Assembly (NCBI GenBank): GCA_964518905.1
Contig: CAZFJL010000011.1
Location: forward strand, 24,326-88,325
Direction of reading: 5' to 3'
From: RDYZ01 sp964518905
GTDB lineage: Bacteria; Cyanobacteriota; Cyanobacteriia; Cyanobacteriales; Geitlerinemataceae
DNA: 64,000 nt
The notes under the pieces are model-generated. The model did no database searches, had not been told where the DNA came from, and saw nothing but the letters and a program-made list of their open reading frames with translations. Positions 27,792-36,802 of the stretch are shown piece after piece. The translations under genes were made by a program, and so were the position numbers. The stretch's first letter is position 1; every line of letters begins with the position of its first letter.

Positions 27792-28106
27792 CTAAACGTC
27801 ATAGATGCGGGCTTCCGGAGCACTGGGATTTTCTTGGCAGTAGATTTGAAACGCGGTCAAACGCTCAACACGTTGATCGGCTTTCATCGCCAAGATCTCC
27901 TCGACGGCATCCCAGGCCGCAGCGGTGGCGGGGGTACACGGGCCGTACAGTGCGGTCAAACGGCGGGCGTGCTCACGTGAAGCGCGTAGCTCAGAGTCGA
28001 TCGAGCGGCTGCGGCTCAAGGGACGGCGGGGGGTCACTTCGATGGTGTTCGCAGTGTTGGTGGGAGCGGTCGTCGAGGACTGGGGGAAGAGGCGCGTGAT
28101 AGACAT
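27792..28106 (-). CDS. CP12 domain variant lacking the redox cysteine pairs
   Basis: The ATG at 28106 gives 104 residues. The last 65 residues align with CP12, the small disordered protein that ties GAPDH and phosphoribulokinase together in the dark. The core AAAWDAVEEI is intact, and the tail IYCQENPSAPEARIYDV matches YCDENPDAAECRIYDD of classic CP12. The N-terminal cysteine pair is absent (a single cysteine sits at a new place in YGPCTPAT), and the second C-terminal cysteine is alanine. Neither regulatory disulfide can form in the usual way. The N-terminal 40 residues are a Ser/Thr/Arg-rich extension. It may bind another partner or be regulated without redox. Confidence 0.8.
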   Translation of the reverse strand: MSITRLFPQSSTTAPTNTANTIEVTPRRPLSRSRSIDSELRASREHARRLTALYGPCTPATAAAWDAVEEILAMKADQRVERLTAFQIYCQENPSAPEARIYDV

Positions 28107-28280
28107 GATTTGCTCTCTCGGTTTCGAGAGGTGTTCTTGTTGCTCATATCTTAAACTGATAAGTCGGGGAAAGTAAAATAACAAAAACTTATATAAATAA
28201 GTCAGAAAAACTTACAGGCACGACATACGCCAAACGGGTTAGCAGTCCGACGTCTCACACTGCTCTGATCCAAAATCTGT

Positions 28281-29726
28281 TTACGTAAACGAAAAGGTTG
28301 CGTGGGTTAGCGGCGAGCCTTTCCGCGAAAACGTTTCGACCGTGATTCCCAGTAGCGATGCTGTGACCCGCGTGAAATTGTCATCCCGCACGATCGGCGT
28401 GTGAACCTCCACCTGGTAATGCGTCGGCGCATGGGTGACGATCGCGCCTTCCATCTGAAACTCGGTGTACTTGCGATCGGGGTACGGCCAGAAAAACGCC
28501 GACGAAATCAGCGAGATCACTCGAAATTCGCGATCGTGGTCGCAGGACAAACTTGCCGATAGCGAACAGTGAACATCTCCCGATAAAAACACCACCCGCC
28601 GAATTTGCCGCTCACGAATCCACTCCAGTAGCTCATCGCGCTGCTCGATAAATCCGCTCCATTTATCATCGCTGGGCTCCACAGCATCCGGGAAAAACGG
28701 AACCGCTGACCCGATAAATTTCACCGCGTCCGCCCCATCCGCGAGCCATGCTTTTAGGGCTTTCATTTGCGGTGGTGAGATCAGTTCGAGCCGATCGGGG
28801 TGATCGATCTGGCGCTCGGTGCGCGTATCGGTCATGAAAAAATCGCAGCAGCCATCGCGAAAGCTGTACCACAATTTCGTCGGGGTTCCGGTGATGCGTG
28901 TTTCGTCAGAGTTGAGGTCGAAAAGTGGGCTATGGCTGGCTTGGTAGGTGAGGTAGCTGTGCAGGGCGACGGGGTAGAGGGTGACGCGATCGCCGTCGTT
29001 GGCTTTGTGTGGCCAGTTGTCTTCGATTTCGTGGTCGTCGAGCGTCATGTAGGTGGGGACGCGGGACATGAGCGATCGCTGGTGGGGCTGGGTGAAGTGA
29101 TCGCGGTAGCGGGCGAAAAATTGCGATAGTTTCGTATCGGGGTCAAAGGCGTTGAGGTCGTCGGCGTAGATTTGGTCGCCTAACATCAGGAGCGCATCGG
29201 TCTCGATTCCGGCGTCGATTTGTTCGCCGATCGCCCGAAAGGTTTTATCGCCGCGATCGTCCCACAGGGATTGCCCGAGCAGCTTGAGCAGGTAGCGACA
29301 GGAGCCGAAGATAAATGATCGCATCTGGCTGCGATCGCGGCTCGCCGTCCGAAACTGATAGGTTTCCACCTGCGACCAATCCAGGGAAATCCGCTGACGA
29401 TCGCGCTCGGTGGCGTAGAACCAGCCGATTTGATACTCGTATTCCGTCACGGCTTCGAGATCGGTAAACGCGGCGATGCCCGTCCAGTCAAAATGCGACT
29501 GCATCGGGAAGCAGCGCGGCGAACCGTAGTGGCTATCACCCCGACGCCGGAGACGAGCCACCCCCGAACACTGTTGGGGCGCGGTAGTCCGAAATAGCGT
29601 TTGCCAGCGATGCCACCAGTATTGCCACCCGGTTGCCGCTAGACGATCGCCACGGCCAAACAAGCGAACACTGGCGGGGGTCACCGATCCGACGATCGGG
29701 CCGACGGTTAGCGATCGGACTTGCAT
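28281..29726 (-). CDS. PhoD-like metallophosphatase
   Basis: The 481-residue product shows the PhoD-type order: FIFGSCRYL near residue 140, LLMLGDQIYADDLN near 180, YMTLDDHEIEDNW near 225, and FLSGDVHCSLSASL near 372. These supply the metal-binding Asp/His/Asn/Cys residues of alkaline phosphatase D and related phosphodiesterases. There is no twin-arginine signal peptide, unlike secreted PhoD, so this is the cytoplasmic subtype. It probably hydrolyses phosphomono- or diesters; the substrate is open. Its neighbours do not form an obvious phosphate operon. Confidence 0.88.
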   Translation of the reverse strand: MQVRSLTVGPIVGSVTPASVRLFGRGDRLAATGWQYWWHRWQTLFRTTAPQQCSGVARLRRRGDSHYGSPRCFPMQSHFDWTGIAAFTDLEAVTEYEYQIGWFYATERDRQRISLDWSQVETYQFRTASRDRSQMRSFIFGSCRYLLKLLGQSLWDDRGDKTFRAIGEQIDAGIETDALLMLGDQIYADDLNAFDPDTKLSQFFARYRDHFTQPHQRSLMSRVPTYMTLDDHEIEDNWPHKANDGDRVTLYPVALHSYLTYQASHSPLFDLNSDETRITGTPTKLWYSFRDGCCDFFMTDTRTERQIDHPDRLELISPPQMKALKAWLADGADAVKFIGSAVPFFPDAVEPSDDKWSGFIEQRDELLEWIRERQIRRVVFLSGDVHCSLSASLSCDHDREFRVISLISSAFFWPYPDRKYTEFQMEGAIVTHAPTHYQVEVHTPIVRDDNFTRVTASLLGITVETFSRKGSPLTHATFSFT

Positions 29727-29800
29727 GGTGAGGCTCCTAGGGTGGCAGACGGCAAAATCTCAACGCCCATCATATGGGAATCCTTGCGATTGCAAGTTTG

Positions 29801-29843
29801 ACTTTTATGAATGGACTTTTATGAATGGACTTTTATGAATGAA
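29801..29843. repeat. 14-base tandem repeat, three copies
   Basis: The unit CTTTTATGAATGGA occurs three times head to tail, the last ending TGAATGAA. It lies between the phosphatase gene start and the hsdR stop and contains no gene. Confidence 0.85.
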
Positions 29844-29914
29844 CGATGAACCAATACTGATCTCGGATGTTTTTCTAGGGCGTAGTGATAATTTATGGGG
29901 AATTCACGGGGAAT

Positions 29915-32900
29915 TTATAGGGGATTTACCTCAGATTCCGTCAATAGCTTGGCCTGTTCTAGCACCAGCTCGATCGCTAATGCGGCCATATCCGGCGGAT
30001 AGCCATATTTTTTCAGTAAGCGCTTCACCATCACCTTCATTCGCGCTCGGACGCTTTCTTTTAAGTTCCAGTCGATCGAGGCATTTTTCTTGATCCGTTC
30101 AGTCAGCACTAGCGCTAACTCTCGCAAGCCCTCAATGCCCATCACCGCGACAGCGCTGTCGTTCTGTGCCAGGGCGTCATAAAAGGCTAGCTCGTAAGGC
30201 GCGAGTCCTAGTTCTTCACCGCGTCGATCGGCTGCTTGGATCTCCTGGGACATGGCGATCAGTTCTTCGATCACGTCCGCAACTTCGATCGCCTGGTTGT
30301 GATAGCGTCGCAGGGCATCGTCGAGCATGTCAGCCAGCGTGCGGCTTTGGACGATGTTGGTCTGGCGACGACTGCGGATTTCGTCGTTGAGTAGTTTTTT
30401 CAGGCATTCGACGGCAAGGTTTTTGTGTTCCATGCCGCGTATGTCGGCGATAAAGTTTTCATCGAGGATCGAGAGGTCGGGGTTTTTGATGCCCGCGTCA
30501 TCGAGAATATTAACGACGGTGTCGGTCACGAGGGCTTGATCGACCACCTGGCGGACGGCGCTTTCGAGTTCGCGATCACTGAGGCTGCCGTCGCTGGGTT
30601 CGAGTTTGCGGATGCTGGCCTGGATGGCCTGATAAAACGAGATGGTTTCGGCTTGGGCGATCGCTTCGGGGGCGGGGACGGCTAGGGCGTAGGCTTTCGA
30701 GAGGGCGACGACTTCGTGCAGAAAGCGATCTTTGCGGGTGGGATCGCAGGCGTAGTCGGTGGCGCGTTTGAGCAGGGCGAGTTTATCGCCGGTGGTAGCG
30801 TTGAGGTAGTCGTCGGGGTTGATCGCGCCTAAAATTTGCCGCACGATTTCGAGTTTTTCGAGCAGTAAACCGAGGGCTTTGTCGCGATCGAGGATCAGGT
30901 CGCCTTTGCCGCCGCTGTTGGCGTAGAAGTTGAGGGCTTTTTTGAGTTCGCCTGCTAGTCCCAGGTAGTCCACGACTAAGCCGCCTTCTTTATCGAGGTA
31001 GACGCGGTTAATACGGGCGATCGCCTGCATCAGGTTATGAGCTTTGAGCGGTTTGTCGATATACATCGTGTGCAGGCAAGGCGCATCAAAGCCAGTGAGC
31101 CACATATCGCACACGATGACCAGTTCGAGTGGGTCGTCGGGATCTTTGAGGCGTTGGGCGAGGATTTGGCGATCGCGTTTGCTGGTGTGATGCCGTACGA
31201 GGTTGCCTTCATCGGAGGCGTTAGCAGTCATCACGACTTTGATTTTGCCCCGGTTGAGTTCGTCGCTGTGCCAGCCGTCAGGCAGGGCGGCGATCAGTTC
31301 GTCGTAGAGGTTGGCGGCGATACGGCGGCTCATGGTGACGATCATCGCTTTGCCGCGATTGGCGGTTTGGCGAGCGCTGAAGTGTTCGACGATATCTTTG
31401 GCGATCGCCTTGAGCCGTTCGGTCGAGCCGACGATCGCTTCGAGCCGCGTGCTTTTGGCTTTAGCTTGCTGAGTGGCGCTAAGGTCTTCGTATTCCAGGT
31501 CATCGTCGAGTTCATCGAGCAGGTCGCGCCCTTCCTGGCTTAGTTCCAGTTTGGCGAGGCGGCTTTCGTAGTAGATCGGCACAGTTGCGCCGTCGTCTAC
31601 GGCTTTGGCAATGTCGTAGATGTCGATGTAGCTGCCGAAGACTTCGGGGGTATTTTTGTCGCTGTTTTCGATCGGTGTGCCGGTAAAGCCAATGAAGGTG
31701 GCGTTAGGTAGAGCGTCGCGGATGTAGCGGGCGAAGCCGTATTTGGTTTGTTTGCCGATGATGTTGCCGGTTTCGTCTTTGAGGTCTACTTGTTTGGCGT
31801 TGAAGCCGTATTGGCTGCGGTGGGCTTCGTCGGCCAGGACGATGATATTTTCCCGATCGCTCAGTTTTGGATAGAGGGTTTCACCGTCAGCGGGGGCGAA
31901 TTTTTGGATGGTGGTGAAAACGACACCACCGGATGCGACTTTCAGTAGGGTTTGTAGGGTGGCGCGATCGTTGGCTTGCTGTGGCTCTTGGCGCAGGAGC
32001 TGGCGGCAACTGGCGAAGGTATCGAAGAGTTGGTCGTCAAGGTCGTTACGATCGGTCAAGATCACGACGGTGGGATTTTTCAGAGGGTCGCTGACGACGA
32101 GTTTTCCAGCGAGGAAGACCATCGAGAGGGATTTACCGCTGCCTTGGGTGTGCCAGATGACGCCGCCGCGCCGATCGCTTTGGGTGGCTTGGGTGATGTT
32201 GGCGAGGGCTTTATTGACGGCGTAGTACTGGTGATAGGCGGCGATTTTCTTGATTTTGGCGATCGAGACGAGGCCGGTTTCAGGATTTTGGGTTTTGGTT
32301 TCTTCAAAGACGGTGAAGTGGCGGATCAGGTCGAGTAGGGTTGTGGGTCGGAGCATCCCATCGATCAGGGTTTCGATTTCGGGGAGATCGCCTTCATCGT
32401 TGGGTGTCTGCCAGTGTGTGAAGCGGTTATAGTTGGCGGAAAGCGATCCGGCTTTGGCGGTGAGGCCGTCGCTGATGATGAGTAGGGCGTTGTAGGTAAA
32501 GAGGCTGGGGATGTCGCGTTTGTAGGTTTGGAGTTGGTTATAGGCGGCGTAGGTGTCGGCTTTGGCGTCGGCGGCGTTTTTAAGTTCGATCGTGACGAGG
32601 GGGATGCCGTTAACGAACAGGATGATATCGGGTCGGCGTTGGGCGTTTTCGGTGATGGTGTATTGGTTGACGGCGAGGAATTCGTTGTTTTCGGGGTGTT
32701 GCCAGTCGATGAGCCAGATTTTTTCGCCGCGTGTTTGGCCGTCTTTTTGGTGTTCGATGGTGATGCCATCGGTGAGGTATTGGTGGGCGGTTTGGTTGTT
32801 GGTGATAAGTTCGGGGCTGGTGATGGTTTTGAGTTGATGGAGAGCTTGTTGTTGGACGGTGGGCGGTAAGTCTGGATTTATTCGTCTAATTGCACGTTCA

Positions 32901-33052
32901 AGCGTCTTAGATAGCAAGACTTCACCATAAGAGCTTCTTTCTTCGGACGTAGAGCTGGGGGAAATGCTTCCTCCATGTATGTACTCATACCCCAAACGAC
33001 GCAATATTTTTAAGACAAAGTCTTCTATTTGCGCTTCAGTCAATTTCTTCAT
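29915..33052 (-). CDS. hsdR: type I restriction enzyme, R subunit (HsdR)
   Basis: HsdR is the DNA-translocating and cutting subunit. The 1045-residue product has a PD-(D/E)xK nuclease domain (PDIILF at 141, then TIELK at 154-158), a superfamily 2 helicase motor with Walker A GSGKS at 304-308 and the DEAH box at 408-411, GFTGTPI further on, and a helical C-terminal region. It is the last gene of the defence operon. Its 5' end overlaps the HEPN gene by 17 bases, which supports translational coupling. The start at 33052 gives the common MKKLTEAQIED opening. It appears complete. Confidence 0.97.
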   Translation of the reverse strand: MKKLTEAQIEDFVLKILRRLGYEYIHGGSISPSSTSEERSSYGEVLLSKTLERAIRRINPDLPPTVQQQALHQLKTITSPELITNNQTAHQYLTDGITIEHQKDGQTRGEKIWLIDWQHPENNEFLAVNQYTITENAQRRPDIILFVNGIPLVTIELKNAADAKADTYAAYNQLQTYKRDIPSLFTYNALLIISDGLTAKAGSLSANYNRFTHWQTPNDEGDLPEIETLIDGMLRPTTLLDLIRHFTVFEETKTQNPETGLVSIAKIKKIAAYHQYYAVNKALANITQATQSDRRGGVIWHTQGSGKSLSMVFLAGKLVVSDPLKNPTVVILTDRNDLDDQLFDTFASCRQLLRQEPQQANDRATLQTLLKVASGGVVFTTIQKFAPADGETLYPKLSDRENIIVLADEAHRSQYGFNAKQVDLKDETGNIIGKQTKYGFARYIRDALPNATFIGFTGTPIENSDKNTPEVFGSYIDIYDIAKAVDDGATVPIYYESRLAKLELSQEGRDLLDELDDDLEYEDLSATQQAKAKSTRLEAIVGSTERLKAIAKDIVEHFSARQTANRGKAMIVTMSRRIAANLYDELIAALPDGWHSDELNRGKIKVVMTANASDEGNLVRHHTSKRDRQILAQRLKDPDDPLELVIVCDMWLTGFDAPCLHTMYIDKPLKAHNLMQAIARINRVYLDKEGGLVVDYLGLAGELKKALNFYANSGGKGDLILDRDKALGLLLEKLEIVRQILGAINPDDYLNATTGDKLALLKRATDYACDPTRKDRFLHEVVALSKAYALAVPAPEAIAQAETISFYQAIQASIRKLEPSDGSLSDRELESAVRQVVDQALVTDTVVNILDDAGIKNPDLSILDENFIADIRGMEHKNLAVECLKKLLNDEIRSRRQTNIVQSRTLADMLDDALRRYHNQAIEVADVIEELIAMSQEIQAADRRGEELGLAPYELAFYDALAQNDSAVAVMGIEGLRELALVLTERIKKNASIDWNLKESVRARMKVMVKRLLKKYGYPPDMAALAIELVLEQAKLLTESEVNPL

Positions 33053-33713
33053 CTTTGCTTAAGTACTTTTGGTACTCTCCTTGGTAAGCGATCAAATCTG
33101 TAAATAAGGCAACACTTGCCATTATAGGAACGTCGGCAACAATAACAGTTCCATACTCTTCGTCTAACCAATCATTAAATTCAGCGTATTTTTCGCTGTC
33201 ATATTTTGCTGAATCAGTCTTGCTTATTAAAGGATATTCGATCTCGTAAAAATCAATCAAAAAGCACGCTATCGTCTCGACGGATTGCAACAGAAAAAGA
33301 GTTGATATTTCGTCTGTCTTTTCTTCATCCTCAGATTGTAAATGTCGGCCATGTGAAAAGCCATTTCTTATGCTGCCTAGATTTTGTATTGCAGTTATCA
33401 ATCCACTAATAAATTTGATTTGATCATTGCTATGAAAATCTATGCTTTTTAATGCGTCCGTTGCCAGTTTTTTAACACCTGCATTCTTAAGCTTTGATGT
33501 ATCTTCCTGGTAATCCTTTACCCTCTCATAGAGTATTGTTTTGAGTATCGTTTCTATAAGACTATTAGAATTAGATATAGCCGATCTCATATCTACTTCA
33601 CATACAAGATCGATTCTATCAATAAATTTTTCTAGGGAATGCCATCTACGGTACTTGCTTGATAGTTGGCGAAGTTTTTCTAATCGATGCATTTCTAAAG
33701 AGGTGCTACTCAA
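33036..33713 (-). CDS. HEPN-type abortive infection-like protein (Abi_C-like)
   Basis: The 225-residue, AT-rich gene lies between hsdS and hsdR. The protein has a helical region with SNSNSLIETILKTILYE (about 48-64) and IQNLGSIRNGFSHGRH. The RNGFSH stretch at 116-121 matches the HEPN ribonuclease motif R-N-x3-H and the end of the Abi_C family. HEPN proteins cut RNA when triggered by phage or antitoxin loss. I infer a phage-defence toxin tuned by, or backing up, the restriction system. It overlaps hsdR by 17 bases. No separate antitoxin gene adjoins it. Exact family membership needs a profile search. Confidence 0.7.
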   Translation of the reverse strand: MSSTSLEMHRLEKLRQLSSKYRRWHSLEKFIDRIDLVCEVDMRSAISNSNSLIETILKTILYERVKDYQEDTSKLKNAGVKKLATDALKSIDFHSNDQIKFISGLITAIQNLGSIRNGFSHGRHLQSEDEEKTDEISTLFLLQSVETIACFLIDFYEIEYPLISKTDSAKYDSEKYAEFNDWLDEEYGTVIVADVPIMASVALFTDLIAYQGEYQKYLSKDEEID

Positions 33714-33983
33714 AATGATAAATATGCGTTAGGGGGCTGATTGACTGATAAAAAGCTAAAATTCTTACGTCATAGCCATTTAAGCCTTATCAGGACATCA
33801 TTTTTTGCCGTCGGCGACCAGCCCTATGGTCAGCTTGTAGTCAGATTGGTTACTTCCTGACAGATTCGAGCTTTGTAGAGAATATTTAGATTAACGTACA
33901 AGCATAATAACAGGCTCGAACGTCTGCTGAAGACCGCTACAATTCTTACTGTGCAAGAGTTTCATTTTTGTCAGTCAATCAGA

Positions 33984-35291
33984 TTAGGGGGTTATACGGA
34001 GTTGGCCGTTCATGAGTTTGGGTAGGAGGGTGTCGCGGGTTTTTGTCAGAATTTGGATTTGCTTTTCGTTGACTAAAATCTTGTCAAATAAACTTTGTGA
34101 GAGTTCCGTAAACTCAGAAATAAAGTGCGAGGTTGGCAAGACAAGCTCCATCTCTCGTAAAATCCCCGTATTTAAGTTCTTTTGAACACTACCATCTGCG
34201 TATTGAAGCAAAAAATTTATCTTGAAAATCAAAGCAAAGAATAAGAAATTTCTTGTTATATTTTTGTAATCTTTAAAAGATAGCCATCCATCATGTATGC
34301 ACCCTTCGAGATTTAATATCATAGGGACGCCTATCGTCGCACTATTGGAGAGAATTAAATCCCCTTTTTTTAATAGCCTTGTAAAAGGCAAGGCCGCCTC
34401 TGTACAGTGTTCTTTTGTCTCACTTAAATAGATCGAACTAGATCTAGTAGCATCAGCAATCTTTATCCAAGGAATATGTCCACCTTCAAAAAAAACTGGA
34501 CTGCTAATTGGTCGAGGAGATGATCCTCTGAATATGGTGCAAAGATTCCCCAAAATCTCTACTCGCCAACCTTCGGGAATTTCACCGAGTTCTGAGGGTT
34601 GCATTGCGCCGCCGGAAGATTTGTAGGGTTGACCGTCGGGGCTGGGCTTGCCTTGGGCGAAGTCGTAGGGAAACTCGAAGTCGATAAACCAGCGTTTAAA
34701 GAGGGTTTGCGCGATCGCTTCTAGGGTTTCGTTTTGTTTGCGGAGATTTTCGATCTTGCGATCGAGGCACGAGAGGACAGCCGCGATCGATTTTTGTTCT
34801 TCGATTGGAGGTAGTAAAACTTCAATATTCCGAAGAGATGTTAGGGGTGTAGCGATTCCGGGAGTTCCAACTTGAGATGCGTTCTGTAAAAGTTTCTTTC
34901 TACCCAATCTAGATCTGAAAAAATAATATAGAAATTTTGGATTTACTATTCTTTTGTTGCATGTCAGCTTCATTAAGCTTGTAGAAATGACGTATTTCTC
35001 AAATAGTGATCCTTGTACAAGTCCAACCTCTCCGATATTTCCACGATGGGGAAACACTAGATCATTTTCGTAAACTTGACTCGATCCAAGCTCAACTGCT
35101 TTATCCTCTGAGATAAAGACGAACTCCCCAAAGAATCCTGGGTGATCAGGTATATTATTGCCACGAATAACAGGAACTCCTTTTTTTACATAGCAATCAC
35201 GTTTCATTCGAGAGCCAAATGGGCCAATAGCAAGTGCTGTTTTATTGTGTCCTTTCAATTTGTCGATGGTGTGAAGATTCCAGTTATTCAT
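33984..35291 (-). CDS. hsdS: type I restriction enzyme, specificity subunit (HsdS)
   Basis: HsdS sets the DNA sequence recognised by the methylase and the nuclease. The 435-residue product has two target-recognition domains, each ending in a coiled conserved region: the first with LPPIEEQKSIAAVLSCLDRKIENLRKQNETLE near 165-195, the second with LPTSHFISEFTELSQSLFDKILVNEKQIQIL near 380-410. The two recognition domains are AT-rich while the central linker is not, the usual mosaic from recombination. It lies downstream of the toxin-antitoxin cluster and upstream of the HEPN gene. A 270-base AT-rich gap separates it from the latter. Confidence 0.95.
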   Translation of the reverse strand: MNNWNLHTIDKLKGHNKTALAIGPFGSRMKRDCYVKKGVPVIRGNNIPDHPGFFGEFVFISEDKAVELGSSQVYENDLVFPHRGNIGEVGLVQGSLFEKYVISTSLMKLTCNKRIVNPKFLYYFFRSRLGRKKLLQNASQVGTPGIATPLTSLRNIEVLLPPIEEQKSIAAVLSCLDRKIENLRKQNETLEAIAQTLFKRWFIDFEFPYDFAQGKPSPDGQPYKSSGGAMQPSELGEIPEGWRVEILGNLCTIFRGSSPRPISSPVFFEGGHIPWIKIADATRSSSIYLSETKEHCTEAALPFTRLLKKGDLILSNSATIGVPMILNLEGCIHDGWLSFKDYKNITRNFLFFALIFKINFLLQYADGSVQKNLNTGILREMELVLPTSHFISEFTELSQSLFDKILVNEKQIQILTKTRDTLLPKLMNGQLRITP

Positions 35292-35316
35292 ATTTATAAT
35301 TCGATGTTTTTAAGTT

Positions 35317-35340
35317 GTAGGGTGGGCATCGCCCACCATT
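35317..35340. repeat. GTAGGGTGGGCA palindrome, short copy
   Basis: GTAGGGTGGGCATCGCCCACC lies just upstream of hsdS. It is the same palindrome as at 3303 and 40131, but without the second half seen at 3303. Confidence 0.7.
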
Positions 35341-35361
35341 CGATTAATTTTGAATTTTGGA

Positions 35362-35493
35362 CTATATCCCAGGAAACACGCGATCGATATCACTCTCCCG
35401 CCTCTCCTCACCCCGCACCACCGAACCAAACACCCGGACATTAAACGCCCCGTGCTTGTCTGCGATTTCGAGAATGCGATCGCGCCTTGCCAT
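35362..35493 (-). pseudogene. truncated MntA-type nucleotidyltransferase remnant
   Basis: From the ATG at 35493 the product reads ARRDRILEIADKHGAFNVR, then VFGSVVRGEERRESDID, then ends RVFPGI after 43 residues. Its DNA is nearly identical to the first half of the mntA gene at 35875-36147. Compared with that gene, a piece encoding the FLIDYDPERTTPW region is deleted, and the end WFPGG reads on as VFPGI. The catalytic G-S-x10-D-x-D motif remains but the fold does not, so it is a decayed duplicate. Confidence 0.75.
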
Positions 35494-35536
35494 CAACACC
35501 CCATTTTGACTTGGTGAGCAATCCCCACCCTGAAAA

Positions 35537-35878
35537 CTAAATTCGTTCTCGCATCGCCTCAACCTCCCGCCTCAAAATAGGCAAATCATTACAAATCGCC
35601 TCCCAAACACGACTCAAACTAACCCCACCTAAATAATCATGCACTAAAACATTCCGAAAACCCGCCAACGCCCGCCAATCCACCGCCGGAATATCCCGCT
35701 TCAACCCATCCGACAACCGCTGCGTAGACTCCGCCATAATCTGCAAGCGCCGCAATACTGCATCTTGAACCAACGAATTATTAAAAAAATCCGCCTCGCC
35801 CTGCACCGTATAACTCTGCACCGCCTCGATACACTCCAAAATATGCTCCAGATAAATTAAATCCTTCTCTTGACTCAT
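35537..35878 (-). CDS. hepT: HepT-like HEPN ribonuclease toxin (DUF86), second copy
   Basis: The 113-residue helical protein carries the R-x4-H-x-Y motif as RNVLVHDY at residues 75-82, the active site of HEPN toxins such as HepT. HepT acts as an RNase that stops growth and is silenced by AMP transfer from its MntA partner. Its start overlaps the upstream mntA stop by four bases (ATGA), the standard arrangement for this pair. It shares its layout, but only modest identity, with the hepT at 36168. Confidence 0.92.
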   Translation of the reverse strand: MSQEKDLIYLEHILECIEAVQSYTVQGEADFFNNSLVQDAVLRRLQIMAESTQRLSDGLKRDIPAVDWRALAGFRNVLVHDYLGGVSLSRVWEAICNDLPILRREVEAMRERI

Positions 35879-36168
35879 AGCGGCACAGCCTCCGACAAAA
35901 TCCGCGCCTCAAGCAACGGGCTAATCCCATCCGCCGTCAACACATCAACCCGCCGCCCCAACAAATCCTGTAAATCCATCAACAACCCACCCGGAAACCA
36001 AGGCGTCGTCCGCTCCGGGTCGTAATCAATCAAAAAATCGATATCACTCTCCGGCGTCTCCTCACCCCGCGCCACCGAACCAAACACCCGGACATTAAAC
36101 GCCCCGTGCTTGTCTGCGATTTCGAGAATGCGATCGCGCCTGACCATCAACACCTCATCAAAAATCAT
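35875..36168 (-). CDS. mntA: MntA-like nucleotidyltransferase antitoxin, second copy
   Basis: The 97-residue protein has the minimal nucleotidyltransferase motif G30-S31-x10-D42-x-D44 (FGSVARGEETPESDIDFLIDY). MntA transfers AMP to a tyrosine of HepT and neutralises it. The start at 36168 touches the previous stop; a second ATG at 36147 (MVRRDRILEI) matches the paralogs better. Active-site residues look intact. Confidence 0.92.
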   Translation of the reverse strand: MIFDEVLMVRRDRILEIADKHGAFNVRVFGSVARGEETPESDIDFLIDYDPERTTPWFPGGLLMDLQDLLGRRVDVLTADGISPLLEARILSEAVPL

Positions 36169-36509
36169 CAGTCCAAACCCTCCGCATTTAGCATTTGTTC
36201 AACCCGCGATCGGAGCAACGGCAAATCCGACTCCACAATCCGCCAGACAATCTGAAGATCAACCCGAAAATACTCATGCACTGCCAAATTCCGAAAATCA
36301 ATCACCCCGCGCCAGTTTAAATCCGAATACCGCTCCCTAATCTCCGCACTCATTGCACGCGCCGCCTCACCTAAAATTTGTAAATGATACAAAATCCAAG
36401 TTTGAATTAATTCATCCTCAAAAAAAGTACGCTTTCCCCGAGTAGCATAGCGCTCAATATTTTCCAGGCTCTCTAACATATCTTTAATACGTTCTAAATC
36501 ACTTCTCAT
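36168..36509 (-). CDS. hepT: HepT-like HEPN ribonuclease toxin (DUF86), first copy
   Basis: The ATG at 36509 gives 113 residues and the usual ATGA overlap with the mntA stop at 36506; an ATG at 36521 is also possible. The motif RNLAVHEY at residues 73-80 is the HEPN active site. The helix-rich body (DLERIKDMLESLENIERY, then LIQTWILYHLQILGEAARAM) is typical of DUF86. It is paired with the mntA gene immediately upstream. Confidence 0.92.
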   Translation of the reverse strand: MRSDLERIKDMLESLENIERYATRGKRTFFEDELIQTWILYHLQILGEAARAMSAEIRERYSDLNWRGVIDFRNLAVHEYFRVDLQIVWRIVESDLPLLRSRVEQMLNAEGLD

Positions 36510-36802
36510 AGCAAAAAACAATCCTTCATAACATTATCTCGAACCCGAGACTTTAACCCCGCCTCCGTCACCACATCCACCTCGCGCCCCAACAAATCCT
36601 GTAGATCATGCATCAAACCCACCGGAAACCACGGCGACACACGATCGATATCATAATCAATCAAAAAATCGATATCACTCTCCGGTGTCTCCTCACCCCG
36701 CGCCACCGAACCAAACACTCGGACATTAAACGCCCCGTGCCGCTCCGCCACCGCAAGAATTGCCTCGCGCTTTTCCGCCAATAAATCTCGTAAAACCATC
36801 AC
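36506..36802 (-). CDS. mntA: MntA-like nucleotidyltransferase antitoxin, first copy
   Basis: The 98-residue protein shows G31-S32-x10-D43-x-D45 (FGSVARGEETPESDIDFLIDY). The start overlaps the hsdM stop by four bases, which ties the toxin-antitoxin pairs to the restriction operon. It is very similar in its central part to the second mntA and to the truncated remnant, so these arose by local duplication. Confidence 0.92.
   Translation of the reverse strand: MMVLRDLLAEKREAILAVAERHGAFNVRVFGSVARGEETPESDIDFLIDYDIDRVSPWFPVGLMHDLQDLLGREVDVVTEAGLKSRVRDNVMKDCFLL

Noticed and set aside
27581..27823. Upstream extension of the beta-barrel protein
   Set aside because: The signal peptide begins cleanly at 27580, and the extension overlaps the CP12-like gene end with sequence unlike a protein.
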